A stretch of DNA of 64,000 nt from Halalkalibacter alkalisediminis (GCF_028610705.1 NZ_JAQQWT010000005.1:1-64000); one strand, 5' to 3'. Counted from the first letter of the stretch, positions 26,701 to 34,899 are shown. Notes: generated by a model not told the origin, from the sequence alone. Translations and numbers: made by a program.

Positions 26701-27352
26701 ATATACGATTGATTGGGACATCGTTGAAGGAAATGATGTGCATGAGCATTATACGAAGCTATTAAATGCCAGAAAAGACTATTCACAAGTTTTCTCTAAA
26801 GGAACGAGAACACAGCTTGCCGGTTCAGATGCAGAAGGATTCACAGCGTTTGAGCGCTCATTTGATGGAGAGTCTGTTGTGGTGGCGATCAATGTGAGAA
26901 ATACTGAAAACGAAGTAACATTTGACGTACCTTTTGAAGCAGGAAGCACGGTTACCGATGTGTACGGCAATCAAACGTACACTGTATCTGCGGACCAAGC
27001 GCTTTCCGTTACGATTCCTGACCGCGATGCTGGTGGGACTGTGATCCTTGTAGCCGGAACCGTTTCAAGTCCAGTGAACGGAGTAGAACCAACCGAAGCT
27101 AGACCCGATGTTCCTAAAAAGACGGAAAAGCCGAAAGGAAAAAATCCGTTCAAAACGAAGAAAAAGCAAGAAGTGAAAGACAAGTTAGATAAGAAGTCAA
27201 ACGGAGGAAAGGTAGAAAAAGCTCCCGTTGAAACAAATGGAGCTCGTCTTCCTAATACCTCTACGAATATGTATAGCTATTTCGTTCTCGGAACCCTTTT
27301 CCTTCTAGTAGGTGGCGGGATCATCATCCGTAAAAGAAAAATAGATATGTAA
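23732..27352 (+). CDS. cell-wall-anchored pullulanase/alpha-amylase (GH13)
   Basis: A 1206-residue exported enzyme that should cleave alpha-1,6 and/or alpha-1,4 bonds of pullulan and starch. Order: signal peptide (1-~32); CBM48/E-set domain (~46-110); two CBM41-like pullulanase-associated domains (YDYTIHYHRTNENFDNWDMW at ~210 and HIRLSYDRPDGNYEDWDVW at ~323); a further E-set; GH13 barrel from ~628. Catalytic regions are intact: DVVLNHTG (~750), DYFRVDTVKH with nucleophile Asp (~840), MIGESWGA with acid Glu (~869), FLGSHDEIGF (~934). A Lys-rich linker precedes LPNTS (~1172), a hydrophobic helix and RKRK, a sortase signal with Ser in place of Gly. The frame opens 174 bp earlier, but GAAAGGGG and the signal peptide set the start at 23732. 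Controlled by cre. Confidence 0.93.
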   Translation: MYTKHRKWFSFTLALLMVFSLLTSSLPAVVTAQSVSDLASPVVSSDGTVVFNYKDDNADRVLVAGGFTDWQNHALEMEQINGVWTTSTTLSPNVYPYKFIKDDEWMLDPLNSEEVSGNSKLVVPGLNIDSIPSTLKTGSTHSLKADVVQNSGAITSAEGVTWSLEDAPSGVEIMDSTLSISESLSGNETFKVKAVKDQFETTRQIKTVGVMYDYTIHYHRTNENFDNWDMWIYNSGYADAGYAFDSFVGNEYTFAKGTHSFPENEITVIPRKNDWSAQDGPFDLPVPTEETSTEVWIVQGLTDVFTSEAAAVAAIKEREGGLQPHIRLSYDRPDGNYEDWDVWVWGTGAEDQNHDFSRFEDGKAIAEIQVGPHADQVGFIVRKADWVDREPGGDRSITVNQTDPMTKVFVTSGETEFFTVPSIRKPSIHQGHASFQFRDKDLYLTDEMAKIEQVELDIKGIEGRHLMTKEEKNERFVFTYHDFPAGDYEYTFFVTVDGVTTEVTDPYNTVDGKSVIAYFNSTIDVSGTVAPKEVDYHQNTVLTLDITNEDEVDIREISVDLREVGGKEAVAIDPELQELTIAIDHQTTAGVKTLPITVVDTYGNEHKGAAEVTVKARHSIGAGDFDWDEARIYFLLTDRFFDGDSSNNDPYGVGYDKEMPGAYKGGDFKGLTSKLDYLQDLGINTIWINPIVENIVYDVRHNDTPHITPYYGYHGYWASNFETLNPHFGTMEDFHELIDEAHDRGMKLMIDVVLNHTGYGLKAADAELDGQIAHFPTDWDRARFDGMLRDGGTDSVRGELAGLPDFMTEDPEVREQIVQWQVDWIEKSRTSNGNTIDYFRVDTVKHVEDATWMKFKSEQTKVMPEFKMIGESWGAYYNDDHGYLNSGMMDSLLDFDFKNDAVDFANGQIEQVEQTLHARNAAISNGGTLGQFLGSHDEIGFLNQPTINGDEGKLKLGAALQITAKGQPVIYYGEELGYFGEANYPYYTNRYTIDWDIVEGNDVHEHYTKLLNARKDYSQVFSKGTRTQLAGSDAEGFTAFERSFDGESVVVAINVRNTENEVTFDVPFEAGSTVTDVYGNQTYTVSADQALSVTIPDRDAGGTVILVAGTVSSPVNGVEPTEARPDVPKKTEKPKGKNPFKTKKKQEVKDKLDKKSNGGKVEKAPVETNGARLPNTSTNMYSYFVLGTLFLLVGGGIIIRKRKIDM

Positions 27353-27355
27353 TAG

Positions 27356-27392
27356 GAAAAAGTCAGCATCATATGGCATGCTGACTTTTTTT
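27356..27392 (+). terminator. terminator of the pullulanase gene
   Basis: AAAAAGTCAGCA pairs with TGCTGACTTTTTTT over a ~10-nt loop and is followed by further T. Strong intrinsic terminator. Confidence 0.88.
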
Positions 27393-27496
27393 CTTGGTTA
27401 TTCCGAACATTAAATCTCCTGCTTTTCATTCGCTTACGTGTCTACCTATTCTTGCCTGATCCCTAGATTGCTTTGTCTCAGGTTACAATCCTTTTA

Positions 27497-29758
27497 TCAA
27501 ATTACATATGGTGACAAGCATGACACCGACACCGGAATCCCATTAAACACCGCATTCCCCGAGACGGGATCGACCAGTCTCTCATCACTTAACCGGTTAG
27601 AGTTTACACCTGCTTGCTTTTGTCCATTACTCAATTGAATTCCAGTTAAATGGTGTCCCCATCCATGTGGGAGACTCACAACCCCTTCCATCACATCATC
27701 GGTGATGTCTACTGCCACTTCAATCATTCCAGCAACTGATTTCACTTCTGCTAGATGACCATTTGATAGGTGGTAGCGCGCTGCGTCCGCTGGATGGATT
27801 TGCAGGGTACAGCGGTTCCCTCCTTTTGTTAATTCTTTAATGTTATGCATCCATGAATTATTGGATTGTAAATGTCGACGGCTAACGAGCAGTAATTGCT
27901 TTTCATTCAGCGCAAGATCTGTCTTCAGTCGTTCTACATCGGCTACCAACAGCTTTGGCGCTAACTCAATCTTACCTGAAGGTGTCGATAAGATTTGAGG
28001 AATTCTTGGCTTTAATGGCCCTAAATCGAGTCCATGCGGATGCTCTTCTTCTAATTTTGATAAAGATAGCCCCTCCGACTGTTCGTCAAAGAAATCTCCG
28101 TATTCACCTGTGCGCAGAAGGAAATCAAGGATTCGCTCCGGACCTCTTCTTTGTGATAATTGATTAAACAGTTCCTTCGGGTCTTTCTCAGCTAACGGAG
28201 AATCGACTTTCGAACATTCCTTGTTAATCAACTGTTTGCACGCAAAATCGTCTAAATATGAAACCGGATCATCGCCGACTTCTTGATCCATAACAGCTGC
28301 TGTTAAATGGAGTAACACTTCCCATTCATCCAATTGTCCCTCCGGCAGCTCGAACACCGTTTTCGAAAAGTGAGCGATGTTGCGAACCGAAAGCTGGTAA
28401 AACGATAGGTCATAATGAGAGCGTTCGAGCGCTGATGGAGCAGGAAGCAAGACGTTGGCATGCCGCGTCGTTTCATTTAAATAACAATCAACACTAACCA
28501 TAAAGTCTAATTGTCCGATGGCCTCGATCATCTTCTCTCCATTTGGTGCTGATAATACAGGGTTCCCAGCAATCGTCACAAGGGCTTTGATTTGACCGTC
28601 GCCTTTTGTTTGAATTTCTTCAGCTAAACAGGAAATCGGTAACTCGCCTAACACCTCTGGCCGTTTGCGTACCCTTGAATGAAAACGACCAAACCGGATT
28701 TCCTTTTTCCGTTTTCCACCTCCATGTTTAGAAGCGGCTGCCGGATTTGTAAACATCACACCACCCTCTGAATCTAAATTACCGGTCACTGTATTAATGA
28801 CATCAATGAGCCAGCTATTAAGGGTGCCATATACTTGTGTGGACGTTCCCATTCTTCCGTAAACAATGGCTCGTTTCACCTTAGCGATCTCGCGTGCAAA
28901 ACGGCGAATGGTCCTTGCCTCGATTCCACATTTAGCCGCAACCACTTCTGGCTCAAACGGTTCAACCGCTTTTCTCACGTCCTCCAACCCGTTGATGTGC
29001 TCTTCGCTCACATTTACAAGCTTCTCTGCAAACAACGTCTGCAGAATCCCTATGAGCAAATACGCATCCGTCCCTGGAATAATAAAATGGTGCTCATCTG
29101 CTAATTTCGCTGTGACGGTTTTCACTGGATCAATGACGACCAGCTTCCCGCCTCGCTTTTGCAGCTCTTTCAAGCGTTTCCTCATATTCGGCGCGGTCAT
29201 CAAGCTTCCATTCGAAACAAGGGGATTCGCTCCCAGTACGAAGAAATAATCGGTCCGATCAATATCTGGAATCGGTATAGAAAAGTCACTTCCAAACATG
29301 AGCTCGGCTGTCAACTGCTTTGGAATCTGATCCATCGTACTAGCTGAATAGCGGTTCTTGGAGCCTAATGCACGCAAGAACATAGGCATGTAGATCATTC
29401 CCGCTAAATGATGAACATTCGGGTTGCCAAGATACGTAGCAACGGCGTCCCGCCCGTGCTGACCGATGATCGACCCGAGTCCTCTCTTCACCTCTTCAAA
29501 AGCCTCGCCCCAGGAAACCTCCCGCCACTTCTCCCCAACTCGAATCATCGGTTTCCTCATTCGGTCAGGATCAGCGTATAACTTGTCTAAACGATACCCT
29601 TTAGGACATAAATACCCTCGACTAAACGGATCTTGTTTATCGCCTTTGATGTCGACCACTTCGTTGCGTTTAGTATGAATCTCCAAACCACAAGTCGCTT
29701 CACACAAAGGACACGTGCGGTAATGAACGTTGATCTTATCTGTTTCTTCGGTTTTCAA
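27497..29758 (-). CDS. molybdopterin-dependent oxidoreductase (YyaE-like)
   Basis: About 753 residues of the formate dehydrogenase/DMSO reductase superfamily. The N-terminal [4Fe-4S] site is CPLCEATC...CPKG; pterin-binding segments include FFVLGANPLVSNG, KLVVIDPVKTVTA, VYGRMGTSTQVYGT and, in the C-terminal barrel domain, LPHGWGHHLTG. At the usual metal-ligand position the sequence is YSASTMDQIP, so Mo ligation by Cys or Sec is not apparent. No twin-arginine signal: cytosolic. An ATG at 29779 opens the frame, but it lies inside a 22-bp palindrome and lacks a ribosome site, while GAGGAGG stands eight bases before TTG 29758, which I prefer. Substrate unknown. modAB at 52.8 kb could supply molybdate. 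Single-gene unit. Confidence 0.87.
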   Translation of the reverse strand: MKTEETDKINVHYRTCPLCEATCGLEIHTKRNEVVDIKGDKQDPFSRGYLCPKGYRLDKLYADPDRMRKPMIRVGEKWREVSWGEAFEEVKRGLGSIIGQHGRDAVATYLGNPNVHHLAGMIYMPMFLRALGSKNRYSASTMDQIPKQLTAELMFGSDFSIPIPDIDRTDYFFVLGANPLVSNGSLMTAPNMRKRLKELQKRGGKLVVIDPVKTVTAKLADEHHFIIPGTDAYLLIGILQTLFAEKLVNVSEEHINGLEDVRKAVEPFEPEVVAAKCGIEARTIRRFAREIAKVKRAIVYGRMGTSTQVYGTLNSWLIDVINTVTGNLDSEGGVMFTNPAAASKHGGGKRKKEIRFGRFHSRVRKRPEVLGELPISCLAEEIQTKGDGQIKALVTIAGNPVLSAPNGEKMIEAIGQLDFMVSVDCYLNETTRHANVLLPAPSALERSHYDLSFYQLSVRNIAHFSKTVFELPEGQLDEWEVLLHLTAAVMDQEVGDDPVSYLDDFACKQLINKECSKVDSPLAEKDPKELFNQLSQRRGPERILDFLLRTGEYGDFFDEQSEGLSLSKLEEEHPHGLDLGPLKPRIPQILSTPSGKIELAPKLLVADVERLKTDLALNEKQLLLVSRRHLQSNNSWMHNIKELTKGGNRCTLQIHPADAARYHLSNGHLAEVKSVAGMIEVAVDITDDVMEGVVSLPHGWGHHLTGIQLSNGQKQAGVNSNRLSDERLVDPVSGNAVFNGIPVSVSCLSPYVI

Positions 29759-29775
29759 TCTTGCAACCTCCTCTT

Positions 29776-29797
29776 GCATACTAACTAGTTAGTATGC
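29776..29797. promoter_or_regulatory. 22-bp perfect palindrome, probable TetR-type operator
   Basis: The two halves are GCATACTAACT and AGTTAGTATGC, a perfect inverted repeat without spacer. Length, symmetry and the ACTAACTAGTTAGT-like core are typical of TetR/AcrR-family operators. It sits between the molybdopterin gene's ribosome binding site and its likely promoter. No TetR gene is in the window. Confidence 0.6.
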
Positions 29798-29816
29798 AGT
29801 TGACATTTGTGAACCT

Positions 29817-30280
29817 TTACATCTTCGGTGCAGTTATACCCTGTAAACGTAAAAGAGTATTTACCTGACCTAAGTGATAGACTTCATGATCAAACACACG
29901 GTGAAAAATCCAACCAACTGACGGATGATCAATGGGTGTGCTGCGATACCCTTCAGGAATCGAACGAGTCTCTTCTAGTATACGAATCGGGTTGGATTCG
30001 AGGAACGCTAACGTTTGTTCTCTCGTCTCATGTAAATATTCTAAGAGACTTTCCGCCGATTGTAAGTCGGCTTTTCTTTTGGGATCATCTCCCCTTTTTT
30101 GATGACCGCATGAAGAAACCAATCCTCCGCTTGTGCTACATGCCGTAGAAGGAAACCAATATTATTTTTATAGCCTTGTGGTTCCCACTCTAATTGCTCA
30201 TGCGACAGCTGGTTATACGCAGGAAAAAAGTGCTCCCTCAAATCATTCGCATAGTAAAATCGTTCAATCGCTTTCAACAT
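29817..30280 (-). pseudogene. DinB-family protein, single-base frameshift
   Basis: Two overlapping frames make up one DinB-like four-helix protein. The first (from ATG 30280, GGAGGG ten bases upstream) reads MLKAIERFYYANDLREHFFP and continues IGFLLRHVAQAEDWFLHAVI...GEMIP. The second carries KRKADLQSAESLLEYLHETR and ends with the family's metal-binding segment RVFDHEVYHLGQVNTLLRLQ. Adding one A to the A-run near 30078-30082 restores a continuous ~155-residue protein. DinB-like proteins are metal-dependent thiol transferases or hydrolases of mostly unknown role. Recent pseudogene or sequencing error. Confidence 0.8.
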
Positions 30281-30294
30281 GCATCCCTCCATTA

Positions 30295-30308
30295 TGGTAA
30301 CGCTTACA
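30295..30308 (-). promoter_or_regulatory. cre-consensus site upstream of the DinB-like gene
   Basis: Read on the minus strand, TGTAAGCGTTACCA fits the cre consensus TGWAARCGYTWNCW at all 14 positions and lies about 15 bp before the start codon. This suggests CcpA control of the gene before it was broken, or a chance match. Confidence 0.5.
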
Positions 30309-30399
30309 AAATAATGTATTCGACAAACTTTTAATCATTCCTGTTTAAAAACAAGATGATTGTAAAGATTCTACAACCTCGAACCATTGATCAGCCTTG

Positions 30400-30592
30400 T
30401 CTAGTGGACATCAGATCCGCTATTTCTTCAATAACCCCCTATTTTAGCGTTTAAGCGGACACCAAATCCGCTATTTGCTAAAAATAAGGACTAACTGACG
30501 ACTTTGAGCTATGATAGCGGAACGGATGTCCGCTAATCTATTAAAATGACGGTATTTAACAGAAATAACGGAACTCATGTCCGCTTACACCC
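30400..30592. repeat. large palindromic element of 51-bp units, copy 2
   Basis: Same architecture as 19060-19255: direct cores GGACATCAGATCCGCTATT (30406) and GGACACCAAATCCGCTATT (30457), 51 bp apart, then inverted cores GCGGAACGGATGTCCGC (ending ~30533) and ACGGAACTCATGTCCGCT (ending ~30585), also 51 bp apart. The last core is identical to the last core of copy 1. It fills most of the gap between the DinB-like and symporter genes. Confidence 0.85.
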
Positions 30593-30730
30593 AATGACTA
30601 GATTCATTGAGGTCCTTCACGACGTTGATCCTAAATCATGCCTATCGGATCATACAACAGTCGTTTCCAATCATACATCGAGTCACCCAATCGAAGTAAG
30701 CCTCCACTCGCGCTTTTCTCAAAGCAAGCC

Positions 30731-30778
30731 AAAAAAGCCATTTCTCATCTAAACTAATGAGAAATGACTCTTTTTCTA
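30731..30778 (-). terminator. terminator of the symporter gene
   Basis: On the minus strand AGTCATTTCTCATTA pairs with a GATGAGAAATGGC arm and is followed by TTTTTTGGC. It lies just after the stop codon at 30793. Confidence 0.75.
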
Positions 30779-30792
30779 TGCAGGAACAGCTC

Positions 30793-32022
30793 TTACGCCG
30801 TTTCCACTTTATCCTTGCCGCCTTCACTTTGTTCCACAAATACGGCGCAGGCTGCGTCGCCTGTAATGTTAACAGACGTTCGAAGCATATCAAGAATTCG
30901 GTCAACCGCTAAAACAAGGGCAATCCCCTCAACTGGTAATCCGACAGATTGTAAGACCATCGCAAGCATAATCATGCCGACTCCTGGAACACCAGCTGTG
31001 CCGATACTCGCAAGTGTGGCGGTTAAAACAACGGTCACTAACGCTCCTACAGACAATGGTTCGGCAAATACTTGGGCGATGAATACCGTCGCCACAGCTT
31101 GCATAATCGCTGTCCCATCCATGTTAATCGTTGCGCCAAGCGGCTGCACGAAGCCAGAGATCGGCTTAGAGACGCCAAGCTTTTCTTGGGCCGTTTTCAT
31201 CGAAACCGGTAGTGTGGCGTTACTACTTGATGTACTAAAGGCCACCGTCATCGCAGGTAAGAAGTTTTTAAAGAAATGAATCGGATTCATTTTCCCTAGG
31301 AAATAAACGGTACCTGAGTAGACAATCGTAACATGTAAAATTAAGGCCAAGATCACACAGATCATGTACATGCCCATGGACGATAAGGCATCAAGGCCTA
31401 GTTTTCCTAATGCTGAAGCAATCAGTCCGAATGCTCCGTATGGCGCAAGCTTCATCGCAATCGTGACGAGAAACATCATGATGTCATTGCCTTGCTCCAT
31501 GAACTTGAACACTCCACTTGTTTTTTCCCCAAGATGTGCCAGAGCAAAACCGATAAAAATGGCAAAGAAAATAATTTGGAGCATCTGCCCGTTGGCAAGC
31601 GCGTCAATTGGATTGGTTGGGATGATGTTTAATAAGGTGTCCATCACCGGAGGCGCTTCTGCAGCTTCATATCCTGATCCTTCCGCCTCACCCATTAACC
31701 CCTCTTGACCTGGTTGAATGACAAGAGCCACGGCAAACGCAATACAAAGAGCGACCACGGTCGATAGCAAATAAAACCCAACCGTCTTGCTTCCGATTCG
31801 ACCTAACTTTTTTGTATCCCCCATACCAGCAGTTCCAAGTACAATCGAAAAGAAGACCAGTGGGACAACTAGCATTGTAATTAGCTTTAAAAAGATTTGC
31901 CCAAGTGGCGTGAGCACATAGGTATCTACAGGTACAAAGGCATCCGGAGCCAAAACATTAAACCCAAGCCCTACAGCTACCCCTAAAATAAGGGCAATAA
32001 TGATTTTTTTGGTCAAACTCAT
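30793..32022 (-). CDS. dicarboxylate/amino acid:cation symporter (DAACS family)
   Basis: A 409-residue inner-membrane transporter of the GltP/GltT/DctP type, importing glutamate, aspartate or C4-dicarboxylates with H+ or Na+. Hallmarks: the Ser-rich re-entrant loop TVAFSTSSSNATLPVS, the second hairpin segment LGATINMDGTAIMQAVATVF, and VDRILDMLRTSVNITGDA in the last helix region where substrate is bound. Length and helix number are normal; an acidic loop after helix 3 (GEAEGSGYEAAEAPP) is longer than usual. The frame extends to 32076, but GAGAGGAG lies before ATG 32022. Substrate cannot be fixed from sequence. Monocistronic, with its own terminator. Confidence 0.93.
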   Translation of the reverse strand: MSLTKKIIIALILGVAVGLGFNVLAPDAFVPVDTYVLTPLGQIFLKLITMLVVPLVFFSIVLGTAGMGDTKKLGRIGSKTVGFYLLSTVVALCIAFAVALVIQPGQEGLMGEAEGSGYEAAEAPPVMDTLLNIIPTNPIDALANGQMLQIIFFAIFIGFALAHLGEKTSGVFKFMEQGNDIMMFLVTIAMKLAPYGAFGLIASALGKLGLDALSSMGMYMICVILALILHVTIVYSGTVYFLGKMNPIHFFKNFLPAMTVAFSTSSSNATLPVSMKTAQEKLGVSKPISGFVQPLGATINMDGTAIMQAVATVFIAQVFAEPLSVGALVTVVLTATLASIGTAGVPGVGMIMLAMVLQSVGLPVEGIALVLAVDRILDMLRTSVNITGDAACAVFVEQSEGGKDKVETA

Positions 32023-32342
32023 TTTTATTCTCCTCTCATGATGTAGTCTTTGAAGAAGGCGATTACATTCCTTCAATCATAACTACTATACTTTCATTTT
32101 TTCTTGTTGCCGTCAATCCTTGTTGTTCGTTTTTCTTACATATCTTATATGTCACCAATCGTCATTTCAGACTGCACATTGCTTTTTCAGATAAAACGGT
32201 TCATGAGAAAAGTACCTATCTTCACAAAAAGTTATTTCATACATTTTCACAATTTAGGAGCTTCTTCTCAATTACTAGAGTATTGCTTTGTTTCTCTCTT
32301 TTTTATGTTTAAATGAGTAGAGAAGACGAGGAGGTAGATTGA

Positions 32343-32954
32343 ATGAAACTCAAGGTTATGACAGTTCTTTTCATCATGATCACTTTTGCACTTCCAAAGG
32401 AATCATTTGCTCATCCTTTGCTACAGAAAGAAGACGATGGAGATCAAGTCGTCGAATTGCAACAGAAATTGATCGCGTTAGAATATTTACATACGAATGC
32501 GACAGGCTATTATGGTTCGCTTACCGAGGAAGCCGTTCGCAAGCTTCAACAGGATTTCGACCTCGCAGCTGATGGAGTTGCTGGTCCACATACGTTTACT
32601 CGCTTAGACGAGATTGAAAAATTAGCTAGAATCGTTCACGGTGAAGCCCGCGGTGAACCTTATAAAGGACAAGTTGCTGTTGCCGCTGTTGTGAAAAACC
32701 GCCTAAAGTCTTCGGAATTCCCTTCTACGATTGAAGGTGTCATCTATCAACGAAATGCTTTTACAGCCGTGCATGATGGTCAGTACGAATTAGCGCCAAC
32801 GTCCATTTCCTATAAAGCGGTTCGCGACGCTTGGACAGGCTGGGATCCTTCTGATGGAGCTACGTATTATTACAATCCCGATATTGCAACGTCTGAATGG
32901 ATTTTCACGCGCACACCAACTTTTTCTATTGGTAGGCATTTATTTGCAGAATAA
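32343..32954 (+). CDS. cell wall hydrolase, YkvT/SleB-like
   Basis: A 203-residue secreted protein: signal peptide (1-~23, ALPKESFAHP), a PG_binding_1 domain (~33-90, VVELQQKLIALEYLHTNATG then LTEEAVRKLQQDFDLAADGV) and a Hydrolase_2/SleB catalytic domain (ARIVHGEARGEPYKGQVAVA with the likely catalytic Glu ~100; later YYYNPDIATSEWIF). SleB-type enzymes are lytic transglycosylases acting on spore cortex peptidoglycan. The size matches B. subtilis YkvT better than SleB (about 300 residues), and there is no ypeB downstream, so a YkvT-type role is favoured. GAGGAGGTAGATTG precedes the ATG. Confidence 0.9.
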   Translation: MKLKVMTVLFIMITFALPKESFAHPLLQKEDDGDQVVELQQKLIALEYLHTNATGYYGSLTEEAVRKLQQDFDLAADGVAGPHTFTRLDEIEKLARIVHGEARGEPYKGQVAVAAVVKNRLKSSEFPSTIEGVIYQRNAFTAVHDGQYELAPTSISYKAVRDAWTGWDPSDGATYYYNPDIATSEWIFTRTPTFSIGRHLFAE

Positions 32955-32960
32955 TACTAA

Positions 32961-33006
32961 AAAAACCTGTCACTCTTCGATTTAGTTGGTGAGGTGACAG
33001 GGTTTT
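32961..33006. terminator. bidirectional terminator
   Basis: AAAACCTGTCAC pairs with GTGACAGGGTTTT. It separates the convergent cell wall hydrolase and GGDEF/HD-GYP genes. Confidence 0.8.
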
Positions 33007-33014
33007 CTATCAAT

Positions 33015-34838
33015 CTATTCATTTGTTGCCGCAGCCTCAAAATAGATGCTCTCTTCAATCATCTCAATAAAGGCTGGAACGTATTTGGCATCGAATTGAT
33101 GACCAGCACATCTTCTTAGTTCTTCTATTGCTTCCTCAAACGTCTTCGTCGCTTGATACGGTCGTTCCGTCGTCATCGCGTCAAATGAGTCAATGATACA
33201 TAAGATCCTCGCTAGTTTAGGAATCTCCTCCCCTTTTAACCCATGCGGATACCCTTTGCCATCATAACGCTCATGGTGCAACTCGACCAAAGGAAGTAAG
33301 TGGGCAAGCTCTTTATTAGTAGAGACAATTTCTTTGCCCCACGTCACATGCTTCTTCATCATTTCCCATTCATGCGGTTCCAACTTGCCTTTTTTATTAA
33401 TGATGTCGCGCGGAATTTCGAGCTTCCCGATATCATGAATCAGTGCCCCCATAATCAGAACCTTCGACTCGTGCTCATGTAACTTGAGTTTCTTCGCAAA
33501 ATTGACCGCATATTTAAAGACTCGCTTACTATGCTTGTATGTATAGACATCCTTCGAAAGAAAAATCCGAACTTGTTGTTCAAGCAACTCAATTTCCTTT
33601 TCCTCATCCAAGTTCTTTTGAACGACATCCTCCTCATCATAAAGGTGCACATTGTTCTTCCCTTGCGCCTTCGCGTAATACATCGCTTGATCCGCCTGAT
33701 CGAGCAATTCAGACGTATTATAAACGGACCCCTCATGCGAAACAATGCCTCCAGAAAAAGAAAGACACCCTTGCGGAAGAATTTCCACACCTTTAAAGTA
33801 TGTATCATTCATCTTCTTCCGTAGCCCATTCAGAAACTCATAAGCCTGTTTCCCCAACGTATCTGGCATGAGAATCACAAACTCTTCCCCGCCATACCGA
33901 GCATAGGTATAGTTGTAAGGACGACAACCCTCTTTTAACAAAGAACCAAAAAACTTCAATAAATCATCGCCTTGCAGATGCCCAAAATAATCATTATATT
34001 TTTTAAAATCATCTATATCAATGACCGCTAAACTAAACGGCTGACTGTTTTTCATTTTCACAAAATCAATGAACACTTCTTTGAAATAACCATGATTGTA
34101 TAAGCCGGTTAGGTCATCTCTGTTGGCTTTTTTAGAGGCTTGTTCGTATAAATTAAAGTGTTGTTTGAAGGCTAAGGAAAGCATAAGAATGACAGTAGTA
34201 AAAAGTAAGATTCCTATCACTGGTTGGTGAATTAACAATATACCTAATATAAGCGCTAAGACTAAGATACTTAGATAACTGAAAATAGCTTCTGATAGAA
34301 ATGTTTTAAAAATGATTAAAAGAGGTTCATTGCTAATTAACCAGAAAAATACACCTATTGTCATTATGTTTAAAAGCATATAAACAATCATAGAGAAGAA
34401 ATACGAGTGCATGTAACTAAAACTAATTAACCCCGTTTCCCCACCTAATAATGTATAGGTAAAATATGAACAAATAATCATGATTGAATAAGAAGCAAAA
34501 TTAAAAAGATGTTTCCACCATGCTGTCGTGACTCGGTATAGAGCAACTATTGCTATACTACCTAATAAAATCATTAAGGTTATTTCTAGTCCAAATATAA
34601 AAATAGATGCAAGATAAATAGTGGTATCCATTCCAAGAGAATTCCCTTTAGGTGGGATTAAAATCGTGAAATGTTTACACAAGACATTTACAACAACTAA
34701 ACTTATAATAAGAGTCCATTCAATTGATGTATAAGAAAATGTTAGATCCCCAAATAAGATGAACAAACCACACCCTAATACTGATAAGATAAGGATGTAT
34801 AAATTAGCCTTTTTATTAAATACACCATGATTATTCAT
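33015..34838 (-). CDS. membrane protein with GGDEF and HD-GYP domains (c-di-GMP metabolism)
   Basis: A 607-residue signalling protein with about seven or eight N-terminal helices (to ~215), a GGDEF domain (NRDDLTGLYNHGYF; active site RYGGEEFVILMPD ~316) and a C-terminal HD-GYP domain (GALIHDIGKLEIP with the HD pair ~469; ELHHERYDGKGYPHG ~529). Both catalytic signatures are intact, so it may both make (diguanylate cyclase) and break down (phosphodiesterase) cyclic di-GMP, with one activity perhaps dominant. The membrane part presumably senses a signal. Upstream on the same strand are a 27-residue peptide gene and a DUF5317 membrane protein, likely one transcription unit. GAGAGTGAGATACA precedes the ATG. 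Confidence 0.93.
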   Translation of the reverse strand: MNNHGVFNKKANLYILILSVLGCGLFILFGDLTFSYTSIEWTLIISLVVVNVLCKHFTILIPPKGNSLGMDTTIYLASIFIFGLEITLMILLGSIAIVALYRVTTAWWKHLFNFASYSIMIICSYFTYTLLGGETGLISFSYMHSYFFSMIVYMLLNIMTIGVFFWLISNEPLLIIFKTFLSEAIFSYLSILVLALILGILLIHQPVIGILLFTTVILMLSLAFKQHFNLYEQASKKANRDDLTGLYNHGYFKEVFIDFVKMKNSQPFSLAVIDIDDFKKYNDYFGHLQGDDLLKFFGSLLKEGCRPYNYTYARYGGEEFVILMPDTLGKQAYEFLNGLRKKMNDTYFKGVEILPQGCLSFSGGIVSHEGSVYNTSELLDQADQAMYYAKAQGKNNVHLYDEEDVVQKNLDEEKEIELLEQQVRIFLSKDVYTYKHSKRVFKYAVNFAKKLKLHEHESKVLIMGALIHDIGKLEIPRDIINKKGKLEPHEWEMMKKHVTWGKEIVSTNKELAHLLPLVELHHERYDGKGYPHGLKGEEIPKLARILCIIDSFDAMTTERPYQATKTFEEAIEELRRCAGHQFDAKYVPAFIEMIEESIYFEAAATNE

Positions 34839-34863
34839 TGTATCTCACTCTCTAGAATAGATT

Positions 34864-34893
34864 AAAGGAGAAGTATATGACAACTTCTCCTTC
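34864..34893 (-). terminator. hairpin between the peptide gene and the GGDEF/HD-GYP gene
   Basis: AAGGAGAAGT pairs with ACTTCTCCTT over an ~8-nt loop. No T-run follows on the minus strand, so partial termination or mRNA processing is more likely than full termination. Confidence 0.45.
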
Positions 34894-34899
34894 ATAAAA

